In this document: positions 8,909 to 16,628 of the stretch, piece by piece | Layout of the letters: each line of letters starts with the position of its first letter | Position numbering within the stretch: position 1 is the first letter of the stretch | Origin: a virus | Virus record (IMG/VR): IMGVR_UViG_3300032246_001677 | Span: 1-20,782 of that record | DNA: 20,782 nt | Reading direction: 5' to 3' (one strand) | Program-made: the position numbers and the translations under genes | The notes under the pieces: model-generated | Databases searched by the model: none | What the model saw: only the letters and a program-made list of their open reading frames with translations | Told to the model about the DNA's origin: nothing

Positions 8909-11530
8909 CTAACCTCCTATTTTAGTAAAGTTTTCAAACGTTAGTGTTATCTTAAGTTCTGTATTCAGCTCCTCAAGGTCTTGAGCTTCGCCAAAACAAC
9001 CAAGCTCTCCCTGCCCTGTGGTTGTTGACGGAGGCTGAGCACCAGCATCATTCGTCGGACACGGGAAAGCCCCAGGAATTCTCTTATCTGTAATGCAACC
9101 GCCATCCCTTGCCCACAGGCAACAGCAACCACAGCAAGAGCACAGATCAAAGTGAAAATTGTTTCCTGGACAACAACAACCGCAACATGGTCCAGGAAGG
9201 TCGGGAGTCACGGTTCTCTTTGCAGCAAGTTTGCAGTTATCCCGACAACATTCATCCGTTACACTACCTCCTACTTTTCCTGCAAAGTCCTTACAGGGAT
9301 CACCTGACGCAATGCACCCATCGACTTGAGCTGGCCTGTCGACATAAAACATATTCGGCCCCCCTGAGCCATCTGCCCATCCTCCAGCGCATTCCCCTTT
9401 TTGTTTTGGGTCGTGAATTGTCCAAAGAGGGATATCCTTTGACCAATCTTTATTCTTTAGGGTTAATGTTCCAGCCTCCTTTACAAAAGCGGTGCTGGAA
9501 ATAATATTAGATTCATGCCATGCTTTGCATGTGGATATTACGGGAAGTTCAAATACTGGGCTGTTTATGTCGTATTCTGCGCCATATATGCTGGCTGTGT
9601 TAGCCCTGCTTTGTAGTATATTTTGCGTTCCTCTGAAAATAAAGCCAATGTTAATCGTATGATCGTCGCCTTCATTCGCATAAATACTTAGCGGCATTGG
9701 CGATTCCAAGTAATGGCTGGGGGTCGTCCCTGCCACAGCCCCATTTGTGTCTACGTAGTTGGCGATATGCAAGTCTATGCGATATGGCACGCTGCAACCA
9801 GATGTTGCCTTGCTAAAGTCGGAACCAGAGTTATGCGGGTAAAGTATAACTTCACCCCACCCATCCACCTCATAGCATTGTTTTGAGTATTCGCACGGAA
9901 ATCCCCATGTGCCTTGGGTACTACAATAATCACCGCAGTTGGGATCCCTGCCAAGAAGTTGTCCTGGATATGCCCTATAATCATATTTTCGCATTGAATC
10001 ATATAGCGGGCATTCCGACCCATCCCTTACGAGCCGCAATGCAGTTTGAATGGGTTCAGCTGCTGGAGATTTAAACACTTCATAGTTTCCTGGCCCTGTC
10101 CCATCATATTTACCGCATGGAGAATCCTTGTATACTTTTTCATCTCCATTTTCTCCAACAAACTCATATAAGCTCTCCACATAGCTTGCACTTAAGCTTG
10201 GGCCACTAACAAATCCTTTGCTGCCACTGAAAGCACCTGAATCGACCCCAGAATAACCAAAAGCTGAATCGACCCCAGAATAACCAAAAGGCTCAAATGC
10301 AAGCGGGCTGAGATACTTTGCAAGTATTCCACCAGTATTAAACGTAGAATCACATCGTTCGTCTTTAAGATTTTCGGACAAGAGATTGTCTTCTTGGTTT
10401 CTTCTAATTAGATCTATGTCTAGGCTTGGAACAACCGCACACCCAGCATCAAGCTTTTCCACTATTTGTCTTTCCCCCAAGAGCTTTGCTTTTGAATATA
10501 GGCTAGAATCAGGGCATTGGTTATATTCATACGGAGAACAAAAGCAGTCCCAGAGCTCTGTTATAGCTGAATGACGCAGGGCATTAGGCGTATTACTGCC
10601 TATGAGATAGTTGGGAGATAGATCCAGCTGAGTTGGTTCACCATTCCACAATGAAGACATCGCTTTATATCGGCTCATGGATCCTTCCAAGCCTCCACGT
10701 ACAGTAGCAGATATATTTTCTTGGGGTGATATACATTCATAACTATAAGTATTTGAAGCGGCCTTCCATTTCCAGGAGCAACTGCTACCTTCTCCATAGT
10801 AAAATGTACTAACTACTGTTCGTGCGCTTGGGCCACTACACTTAATAGTTTTTCTTTTAGACTCATGAGAGAATGAACCAGATATGCTAATTTTCTTGGT
10901 GCAGTTTAGTATGTTATGAGCTATTCCTGTGGGGATTGTAATGCTTGAAACAGGGAATGAGTTGACTATAGCATCTTCTTTTATTGCCTTATTTGTTCCT
11001 TCGCCGAACTTTGATGGCCTGTAAAGGTATGGGCCAGAGAACCCAGCTCCACCATCCACATCAACGCTAATGGGTGTTCCGTCATAATCCGTTGATTCAA
11101 ATTTGATTGGATACTTAGCGCATGCGTTGATCGGTATATTTTCTTGAGCTATTAAAGAGTAATCCGTGGCTGTTTTATTGTTTGGCTGCTTCCACGTTTT
11201 CAAAGCTTGTAGCTTGGAATACTGCTGCACGTCTTTTCTTTTCCTTCGGTTATCCGTGATATAAGTGTCGTATTCACTTAACTTATAGTTGTACTCTGGG
11301 TATTTCGTTTTCCCAATTCCGTAGGAAAGGCACCCATAGACTTCTTCTCCAAGGTCGTTCTCGTGAATACGTTTGAAACTGAGATCAACTTTTGCGGCCT
11401 TAGTTGCAGTTGTTTTGTAAATGTCGCCTTCTCTGTCATCTGAGGTACGAAGGTATTTGTTTAAAACCGACCCAAATGGGTTGTGGCTACCCGTACCAAA
11501 ACGCTGGAAAGATGTATGCCTACCCTTCAT
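8909..11530 (-). CDS. Large Cys-rich protein, candidate virion surface or adsorption protein
   Basis: This 873-residue protein has no recognised domain. It is rich in Gly, Ser, Tyr, Asn and Cys, has few long helices, and no signal peptide or membrane segment, a composition typical of beta-rich extracellular or virion-surface proteins. Cys residues are spread throughout and peak at 782-812, where two CCGCCC clusters (782-787 and 799-804) sit 11 residues apart with a single Cys at 797 and another at 812. A perfect 27-base tandem duplication gives repeated FGYSGVDS near residue 420. The ATG overlaps the upstream stop as ATGA. GC is lower than in neighbouring plus-strand genes, by eye. As the biggest product of a cassette placed inside the structural operon, a receptor-binding or fibre role is the best guess, but nothing proves it is in the virion. 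Confidence 0.6.
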   Translation of the reverse strand: MKGRHTSFQRFGTGSHNPFGSVLNKYLRTSDDREGDIYKTTATKAAKVDLSFKRIHENDLGEEVYGCLSYGIGKTKYPEYNYKLSEYDTYITDNRRKRKDVQQYSKLQALKTWKQPNNKTATDYSLIAQENIPINACAKYPIKFESTDYDGTPISVDVDGGAGFSGPYLYRPSKFGEGTNKAIKEDAIVNSFPVSSITIPTGIAHNILNCTKKISISGSFSHESKRKTIKCSGPSARTVVSTFYYGEGSSCSWKWKAASNTYSYECISPQENISATVRGGLEGSMSRYKAMSSLWNGEPTQLDLSPNYLIGSNTPNALRHSAITELWDCFCSPYEYNQCPDSSLYSKAKLLGERQIVEKLDAGCAVVPSLDIDLIRRNQEDNLLSENLKDERCDSTFNTGGILAKYLSPLAFEPFGYSGVDSAFGYSGVDSGAFSGSKGFVSGPSLSASYVESLYEFVGENGDEKVYKDSPCGKYDGTGPGNYEVFKSPAAEPIQTALRLVRDGSECPLYDSMRKYDYRAYPGQLLGRDPNCGDYCSTQGTWGFPCEYSKQCYEVDGWGEVILYPHNSGSDFSKATSGCSVPYRIDLHIANYVDTNGAVAGTTPSHYLESPMPLSIYANEGDDHTINIGFIFRGTQNILQSRANTASIYGAEYDINSPVFELPVISTCKAWHESNIISSTAFVKEAGTLTLKNKDWSKDIPLWTIHDPKQKGECAGGWADGSGGPNMFYVDRPAQVDGCIASGDPCKDFAGKVGGSVTDECCRDNCKLAAKRTVTPDLPGPCCGCCCPGNNFHFDLCSCCGCCCLWARDGGCITDKRIPGAFPCPTNDAGAQPPSTTTGQGELGCFGEAQDLEELNTELKITLTFENFTKIGG
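10237..10290. repeat. Perfect 27-base tandem duplication inside the Cys-rich gene
   Basis: Two identical 27-base units, 10237-10263 and 10264-10290, lie head to tail. The unit is a multiple of three, so the frame is kept and the protein gains a second FGYSGVDS segment. A perfect copy suggests a recent duplication or a length-variable site. Confidence 0.9.
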
Positions 11531-12069
11531 GCAGTGGTAATAAGCACGCCACGAAATCCGTTAATGCAGGCGGGTATAGCGATAGGAACAGAAAACGAGC
11601 TTTGGATAACTGGTGTTCTTAGGTTATTCCCAAACTTTGGGAATGGCTTGCTTTTCTTTACAAATCCAAGGAAATGACGAACTTTCGTTTGTTTTGCTAG
11701 ATCCTCTTCTGGCTCAAATAAAGGCTTAACGGATGGATATCCTTTAATTTCAGCCGACGTTACCTTCCCGTCATCGACATCGCATTCGATATATACATAA
11801 GTGCTTTCTCCTGCGACACTTTTTTCGTCTCCAAGACCTTCAACTGCAGAAGAAACGCCATAAATAAAAGAACCTATTGGGTTTACCTTGTATGACGATA
11901 CTTGATTGCCTTGAAATCTAGCTGGGTAAATCTGGAAAAAAGCATTCCAAGAAAAAAACTTTGGGTTGATTGTTCCTTCCCCAAAAAACCTTGCCGCTTG
12001 CCCGACAACGTAGCCGTACCCAGAGGCTGGACTAACTCCTAGCGGCCCTATGGGCTTCTTGGTACTCAT
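11527..12069 (-). CDS. 180-residue unknown protein, first gene of the minus-strand cassette
   Basis: No family is recognised. The N-terminus is Gly/Pro-rich (KKPIGPLGVSPASGYGYVVG), the middle has aromatic beta-like segments (FFQIYPARF, VYIECDVDDG) and the C-terminus is hydrophobic-beta (SSFSVPIAIPACING). There is no signal peptide or membrane helix. It is the most upstream gene of the unit and its stop overlaps the start of the 873-residue Cys-rich protein as ATGA, so the two are probably made together; it could be an N-terminal adaptor or partner for it. The ATG at 12069 is preceded by CGGAG with only one base of spacing, which is a poor ribosome site. Confidence 0.5.
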   Translation of the reverse strand: MSTKKPIGPLGVSPASGYGYVVGQAARFFGEGTINPKFFSWNAFFQIYPARFQGNQVSSYKVNPIGSFIYGVSSAVEGLGDEKSVAGESTYVYIECDVDDGKVTSAEIKGYPSVKPLFEPEEDLAKQTKVRHFLGFVKKSKPFPKFGNNLRTPVIQSSFSVPIAIPACINGFRGVLITTA

Positions 12070-12085
12070 ACTCCGATTACACTTT

Positions 12086-12094
12086 TGCTATAAA
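12086..12094 (+). promoter_or_regulatory. Possible extended -10 promoter in the divergent gap
   Basis: In the gap between the minus-strand cassette and the scaffold-like gene, the plus strand reads TGCTATAAA, an extended -10 shape (TGn plus TATAAA). No -35 lies at normal spacing, as expected for extended -10 sites. It would start transcription near 12101 with a leader of about 77 bases. A bacterial-type promoter is sensible because the scaffold and capsid genes cannot be read through from the oppositely oriented cassette, but a phage-specific promoter is equally possible. On the minus strand, only weak matches (TGTAAT at 12076-12081 with TTGTTT upstream) are present, and these would give an almost leaderless message. 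Confidence 0.3.
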
Positions 12095-12177
12095 CAAAAA
12101 CAACTAGGCATTACCCTATGCGTCGCACGCACTAACAAATCTCTTCCGTTCTTGCTCTAGGTCTTTTGGCTTGTTGC

Positions 12178-13146
12178 ATGAGCGAAAATAATACTCTGGC
12201 GCAAGCCGAGATAACAACCCCTCAAACAAGTGCAGAACCACAAGTTGCTGCACGGACGGAATCTAACGTGGCGACACTTGATGAGCGTGCTTATCACGAG
12301 CTCGTCCAAGGTCTAAAGGAAACGGCGGAACCCGCCCCAACTCCAGAGGCTCCCAAGGAAGAGCCTACGGCTGAACAAGCCCCTGCGGTTGAGGAAGCTC
12401 CAGTCGAAACGAAGGCCGAAGACGAGAACGAAACAGCAGAGACAGAATCCGAACTCCCCGAAAGGGTGCGTATCGGAAGCTGGTCTGAGACCGAACGCAA
12501 AGCTCTCAAGATTCGGGCTAGGAATCCAGACCTCACCCTTGAGCAGGCTATGGCCATGGTCAAAGGAGAGGCTGAACCAGCCAAAGAGGAGCAGTTTGTA
12601 GCTCCCGCCGATATCGAGGCCAAGATTGACGAAGTAGCGCAGGCGAAAGCCGCCGCTTTTAAGAATCTTGAATTCGACAAGGTTGCCGAACTTGAAGTCG
12701 AAATGCTGAAACTGAACAAAGAACTTCGGAAGTCTGAAAAGATGGCTACCGAACGTGAGTCTGTTCAGCAGACGCAACGCAACAAGGGAATTGAAGAAGC
12801 AAAGGCTCGTGCCGTGGAGTTTTATCCCGATGCGGGCAAAGCCGACTCGGCCCTCGTGAAGAAGATGAATGAGATCTTTGACACGATGGTCGATACAGGG
12901 AATCCCCTTGTAAAAGACCCTTCGATGCCATTCAAGCTGACACAAATGGCTGCTAATGAGCTTGGGATTGCTCCCCGCAACCCTAGCGCAAAAGCACCCT
13001 CGCCAAGTGTCGCCCGCAAGGCTCCGTCAATTCAACCCGCGAGCGGTAACGCCCGCACAACTCCAACAGCTCCGCTTAATGCTAAAGCTTTGGCCGACAA
13101 ACTGGACGATCTTGAGTCGTATCAGCTCTTGATGGCAAAGCTCTAG
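12178..13146 (+). CDS. Scaffold-like head assembly protein
   Basis: This 322-residue acidic protein lies immediately upstream of the major capsid gene, the usual place for a scaffold. The N-terminal 110 residues are Glu/Ala/Pro/Thr-rich and probably disordered. There follows a helical section (SETERKALKIRARNPDLTLE), a coiled coil at about 155-205 (KVAELEVEMLKLNKELRKSE), a region ending VKDPSMPFKLTQMAANELG, and a Pro/Ala/Ser-rich tail. Scaffolds act as an internal core and leave or are cleaved after shell assembly. I take ATG 12178; an in-frame TTG at 12166 would add MACC and is less likely. No strong Shine-Dalgarno is visible for either start. Low sequence conservation of scaffolds makes composition and position the main evidence. 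Confidence 0.65.
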   Translation: MSENNTLAQAEITTPQTSAEPQVAARTESNVATLDERAYHELVQGLKETAEPAPTPEAPKEEPTAEQAPAVEEAPVETKAEDENETAETESELPERVRIGSWSETERKALKIRARNPDLTLEQAMAMVKGEAEPAKEEQFVAPADIEAKIDEVAQAKAAAFKNLEFDKVAELEVEMLKLNKELRKSEKMATERESVQQTQRNKGIEEAKARAVEFYPDAGKADSALVKKMNEIFDTMVDTGNPLVKDPSMPFKLTQMAANELGIAPRNPSAKAPSPSVARKAPSIQPASGNARTTPTAPLNAKALADKLDDLESYQLLMAKL

Positions 13147-13172
13147 GGCGGGGCTTACAAACCCAAAAGAAT

Positions 13173-13178
13173 AGGAGG
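13173..13178 (+). promoter_or_regulatory. Strong ribosome binding site of the major capsid gene
   Basis: A perfect AGGAGG ends 8 bases before ATG 13187, in an A-rich context (ATATTAAA). It is among the best placed sites in the window, as expected for the most abundant virion protein. Confidence 0.8.
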
Positions 13179-13186
13179 ATATTAAA

Positions 13187-14731
13187 ATGGCTAACCTTTT
13201 AATTCCTGAAAACAATTCGACGAGTACAATCTCGTCACAAGCTTCCAATTTTCTACCAGAACTTTGGAAGAAAGGGGTGCAACTTTCGGAGGCTGCGGAG
13301 AATTTCTTCCAGCAGTTCGAAGGCCCCACAGAAAGCTACCCAGTCATGTCCATCCGTGACTTGAGCAAAGGTGCTGGAACCAAAATCACGTTCCGCACGA
13401 TGGCTCAACTCTACGGCGAAGGCGTGCAGGGTGAAACACTCATCCAAGACAACACGGAAGACTTCCGAGTCGGATCTTATAATCTGACTGTGGATTTCTT
13501 GCGTCACGCTGTCTCTTACAATCGTCGGCTCGAGGAAAAAACTGCTCTCGCCTCCGAATTGAAGAGCAATGTTCCTGTGATGCTCGGTAACTGGCTCGGA
13601 CGGATGAAAACCGAACGACTCCAGAAGCTGTTCCTTCACAAAGGTACTGCGAAAAACTACTACCAGGCTAATGGAAAAGGATCTATTGATGCCCTCGGAC
13701 ACAAAGATACCTTGTCCTACGACGGCTTGATCGCCGCTGGTCAGCAACTCCGCACTCGTGGGGCTACTCCTGCGACTATCGGACAAGTTGGCAAGAACAA
13801 GATCAAGAAGTTCGTTATCGTTTCAACAGGCGAAGGCTTGCTTTCCCTAAAGAGCGAATCGAAATATCTGGCCGCCTTGAACGCAGCCGCCGCCGCCGAA
13901 GGTGAAAATGCAAAGCAGTTCACTGGTGGATTTGTTGATCTCGATGGTCACGTTATCCGTCAGTATGACCCTGCCGACCACGATGGATTTGGTGCAATCG
14001 GATCTCCGATCAATGCCAAAGCCAGCTTGGGTGAAGTGTTCACCATCAGCAATGCAACTGCTAACTCGACTAGCATCCAGCTCAAAGGTGGCGGGTCGGC
14101 TACTGCCGCCGCTAAAACCGCTCCTAAATACTTCAAGTATTTCAGCGGGTACACCTATCCGACTGGTCTCGACCAGACCGAAACGGCCATTAACTTCTCG
14201 AATCCTACTGGCACGGCCAGCGGGACGAGCTACACGAAGGGATTCATTCTGGTCCTCTCGAGCGGTAAGTATGGTCTGTACAAGTACACCACCAATAACG
14301 GCAACCAGCTTACCCTGACTGCCGCACTCGTAAAAACGACTGGTGGGTTCACTGCTGGTACCTTCAATGTTACCCGCTCTACTTGGAACACCAACGAAAC
14401 CGTTACCCTAGATACTGGAGCGTTCTCCGATACCAACATCACCAACACTCACGCTGTCGGTGATTTAATCATCGAGTGTAACGCACAGGGCGTACCGATC
14501 GGTCGCACGATGGTTCTTGGAGCTATGGCCGCAGTTCGTGGCTACGGATCCTTGGACGGCGAGCGTTCCGAAGAGACGTTCGATGGCGAGTTCATTCGCA
14601 AAACCTACATCACGAGCATCTTTGGGCAGAGCCCTTATGTCCGTGTTGACGGCGAACAACCCAACTACCTAGTTCTGAACCACGCTGTTCAGTACGCTGG
14701 CTTGGTGTTGCCAGTGAATAACCTCGCATAG
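13187..14731 (+). CDS. Major capsid protein, N4 gp56-like family
   Basis: The protein forms the icosahedral shell (HK97-type fold). Recognition rests on the N4-gp56-family pattern: TKITFRTMAQLYGEGVQGETL, then NLTVDFLRHAVSYNRRLEEK near 100-120, a helix with MLGNWLGRMKTERLQKLFLHKG, FVIVSTGEGLLSL and GGFVDLDGHVIRQYDP, and a C-terminal MVLGAMAAVRGYGSLDG followed by ITSIFGQSPYVRVDGEQPN. At 514 residues it is longer than the roughly 400 I expect for the family. Residues of about 285-420 form a Thr/Ser/Asn/Gly-rich, beta-like section that probably makes up the difference. It follows the scaffold-like gene by 40 bases, has an excellent ribosome site, and is closed by a strong intrinsic terminator, which together suggest high-level expression from its own message. 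Confidence 0.85.
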   Translation: MANLLIPENNSTSTISSQASNFLPELWKKGVQLSEAAENFFQQFEGPTESYPVMSIRDLSKGAGTKITFRTMAQLYGEGVQGETLIQDNTEDFRVGSYNLTVDFLRHAVSYNRRLEEKTALASELKSNVPVMLGNWLGRMKTERLQKLFLHKGTAKNYYQANGKGSIDALGHKDTLSYDGLIAAGQQLRTRGATPATIGQVGKNKIKKFVIVSTGEGLLSLKSESKYLAALNAAAAAEGENAKQFTGGFVDLDGHVIRQYDPADHDGFGAIGSPINAKASLGEVFTISNATANSTSIQLKGGGSATAAAKTAPKYFKYFSGYTYPTGLDQTETAINFSNPTGTASGTSYTKGFILVLSSGKYGLYKYTTNNGNQLTLTAALVKTTGGFTAGTFNVTRSTWNTNETVTLDTGAFSDTNITNTHAVGDLIIECNAQGVPIGRTMVLGAMAAVRGYGSLDGERSEETFDGEFIRKTYITSIFGQSPYVRVDGEQPNYLVLNHAVQYAGLVLPVNNLA

Positions 14732-14742
14732 TTATTTGGAGA

Positions 14743-14781
14743 GCGGGGTCGAGGGGAAACCCTCGGCCCCGCCTTCCTTTT
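14743..14781 (+). terminator. Intrinsic terminator after the major capsid gene
   Basis: A 13-bp stem (14743-14755 paired with 14760-14772, one G-T pair) closes on a GAAA tetraloop (14756-14759) and is followed by CTTCCTTTT. It begins 11 bases after the capsid stop. The last T is directly followed by the ATG of the next gene, so readthrough or a second promoter must feed the downstream genes. Confidence 0.9.
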
Positions 14782-15087
14782 ATGAAGCTCCTCATCACGA
14801 TTACTGGTTCATCCCGATACAACCCATTCATCAGGCTTTCTGGTGGATCTGGGAATCCTTACACATTTACTTGGAGTAATGAATTCAATGCTCATGTTTG
14901 GAGTCGTGGATTTGTTACACAAGATGACTCAAAACAGATTGATGACATTTTTGCTACTGGAGACGCTTTTTACAGGCCAGCTATTAAAATTATTAAAGAT
15001 GAAAAAAGGGCTATTGAAACCCCTATTCAAGATGCCCCAGCACCTATCGCAAAGACTAGGAGACCTCGCAAGGCGGTGGCTGTATGA
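14782..15087 (+). CDS. Small unknown virion-region protein following the capsid gene
   Basis: This 101-residue protein has an N-terminal beta-like segment (MKLLITITGSSRYNPFIRL), aromatic stretches (YTFTWSNEFNAHVW), a helix around DDSKQIDDIFATGDAFY, and a Pro/Arg-rich tail (KTRRPRKAVAV). I recognise no family. Its only in-frame Met is at 14782, directly after the T-tract of the capsid terminator, so no Shine-Dalgarno lies in the usual place. The stop overlaps the next start as ATGA, which supports a real gene. Positions after the capsid gene often hold head-completion or decoration proteins, but that is only contextual. Confidence 0.6.
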   Translation: MKLLITITGSSRYNPFIRLSGGSGNPYTFTWSNEFNAHVWSRGFVTQDDSKQIDDIFATGDAFYRPAIKIIKDEKRAIETPIQDAPAPIAKTRRPRKAVAV

Positions 15088-15761
15088 ACGTCACCCAAGC
15101 CATAGATGCAATTTATGAAGTTTTCGGCATACCAAATAATGCGTCTGCCCCCGAGATCATGCGGAGGCGGATATTCAACGACCTTAATTCGGCGTTACAA
15201 CTCATCTGGGTCAAGGGGCATCGTTTATTGGATTACTACACTCGTAGGGCGGTTACTGCGACGATCTCGGCCAATGCCAATAGTGTTGTCCTCGACGACT
15301 CGGTTGAAGCGGTTCTCGGGCCTGTAAAGCGTGTTTCTGATGGCGTGGGGCTTCGCCCGATCCGCACTAGGGGCGAGTATGATTCATTTGCTTCAATCTA
15401 TGCTGGGAGTCTGACGGCCCTTACTGGAGCCCCTCCCCAAGCCTATTTTGCCGAGGAAAAGCGTCCATCCTCAGATCAAGCTGATTCAACTTCGATTACT
15501 TTATTTGTTGTCCCTGTGCCGACCACAAGCACCCAGCTCTCGGTAGAGGCTTCAATTCGAGCCCCAGCTTTCACTACGACTGATTACACGAACTCAACGG
15601 CTATCCCAATGCCTCATAACTACGCAGAAACCCTGCTGTTGCCTATCGCTCGATACCTATCCAGCAGTTCCCTGTTCTTTGCCGACAAGTCAAAGCAGAG
15701 AGAGCCTTTATTAAAAGCCGAGTATGACAGGGCGTTAAAAACTCTGGAGGAGGCCAAATGA
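15084..15761 (+). CDS. Adaptor or head-tail connector-like protein
   Basis: The 225-residue protein has helical ends around a beta-rich core, the layout of podoviral adaptor proteins that sit beneath the portal and dock the tail. It starts with a helix (VTQAIDAIYEVFGI, then APEIMRRRIFNDLNSALQLI). A beta core follows (AVTATISANANSVVLDD to STQLSVEASIRAP), and then a C-terminal helical pair with IPMPHNYAETLLLPIARYLS and LLKAEYDRALKTLEEAK. This ending (Pro-rich turn, 'LLPIARYL', 'EYDRAL') is common among adaptors. It is coupled by ATGA overlaps at both ends. The next gene has the same layout. Assignment is by architecture only. Confidence 0.55.
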   Translation: MNVTQAIDAIYEVFGIPNNASAPEIMRRRIFNDLNSALQLIWVKGHRLLDYYTRRAVTATISANANSVVLDDSVEAVLGPVKRVSDGVGLRPIRTRGEYDSFASIYAGSLTALTGAPPQAYFAEEKRPSSDQADSTSITLFVVPVPTTSTQLSVEASIRAPAFTTTDYTNSTAIPMPHNYAETLLLPIARYLSSSSLFFADKSKQREPLLKAEYDRALKTLEEAK

Positions 15762-16627
15762 CATCATTACAGCTCGCTCAAAGGATTATATCGTTCACTA
15801 ACCTCCCTAATGATCCAATCTCAATCCATGCCGACCAAGCCTCCACTCTTATAGGTGCGATCAATGCTGGCTTTGCCAAATACTATTTTTCGGCTCCATC
15901 TGGGCGTAAGACAACCCCTGTCACCTCGTTCCAGCTTGCCCCTGTAAGCGTCTCGGTTGGACTGACCCAAGGATCTAGGAACGTGACAGGCCTCACCCTG
16001 TCATCTGATACAGACAGGATTGGAGATACGCTTGAGGTTGGTAATCGCAAATGTCCCCTTGGAGTTGGGTCTACGCTTCGGGATCCGTGGTCTTTGGCTA
16101 CTGGCAACTATACTGGCCTTCTGTATGACGATGCCATCCCGCTATGGGCTCCAATCCGAAGAATCGAAGGATCTGTTATCTGGGACGAGGATCATCGCTT
16201 AACCTTCCTTTCCGAGTCTCCAGTACGGCAAGACACTCTTACCTACTACAGGCAGAGCGGTCTTCCAGCTTACTACACGGCAGAATACCTTGGAGACACT
16301 ATTGGCGGTGGAGCTAGGGCTTTGGTTCGAGTTGTCCCCCTGCCTACCAAGGCATCTTCGATTCGTTTTTCGGCCTCGCTAGAGCCACAGCAACTGGTTT
16401 TGTCGGATCTACAAACCCCTATTGGTATTTACACGCCAAGCTCCGACATCGAGGCATTTCTAGTTCCCATTATTATTGGAGAGCTGGCTACAACCTCCCT
16501 GCTTAAAGCAGACGCAGACAAGAACCTTATTGTAAAGAAGGCGGCTGAGTCATTGGCCTTCTTGAAGACGTACCACGAGCCTATCAGCGGGGCTACAAAC
16601 TTAATGATGACTCCTGTGGGGTTTTAA
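15758..16627 (+). CDS. Second adaptor or tail-connector-like protein
   Basis: This 289-residue product has the same plan as its neighbour. N-terminal helices (LQLAQRIISFTNLP, then LIGAINAGFAKYYF) are followed by a long beta-rich core (FQLAPVSVSVGLTQGS, a TLEVGN segment and SVIWDEDHRLTFLSE). A late section, VRVVPLPTKASSIRFSASLEP, leads to a C-terminal helical part, IEAFLVPIIIGELATTSLL. It is probably a tail-nozzle or second adaptor ring and may be an ancient duplicate of the preceding gene. The start is well defined: AGGAGG at 15748-15753 lies 4 bases before ATG 15758, which also overlaps the previous stop. No enzymatic motif is visible. Confidence 0.5.
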   Translation: MTSLQLAQRIISFTNLPNDPISIHADQASTLIGAINAGFAKYYFSAPSGRKTTPVTSFQLAPVSVSVGLTQGSRNVTGLTLSSDTDRIGDTLEVGNRKCPLGVGSTLRDPWSLATGNYTGLLYDDAIPLWAPIRRIEGSVIWDEDHRLTFLSESPVRQDTLTYYRQSGLPAYYTAEYLGDTIGGGARALVRVVPLPTKASSIRFSASLEPQQLVLSDLQTPIGIYTPSSDIEAFLVPIIIGELATTSLLKADADKNLIVKKAAESLAFLKTYHEPISGATNLMMTPVGF

Positions 16628-16628
16628 T

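Noticed and set aside
9109-9504. 131-codon plus-strand frame inside the Cys-rich gene
   Set aside because: It lies opposite the Cys-cluster region of a coupled minus-strand gene and its product shows no domain or signal.
12294-12945. Two long antisense frames over the scaffold-like gene
   Set aside because: The products are Ser/Ala- or Phe/Leu-rich as expected opposite Glu/Ala-rich coding sequence, and there is no ribosome site; the plus-strand gene has the expected position and composition.
13253-13786. 177-codon antisense frame over the capsid gene
   Set aside because: The plus strand here encodes clear gp56-family capsid motifs; the antisense product has no recognisable features.
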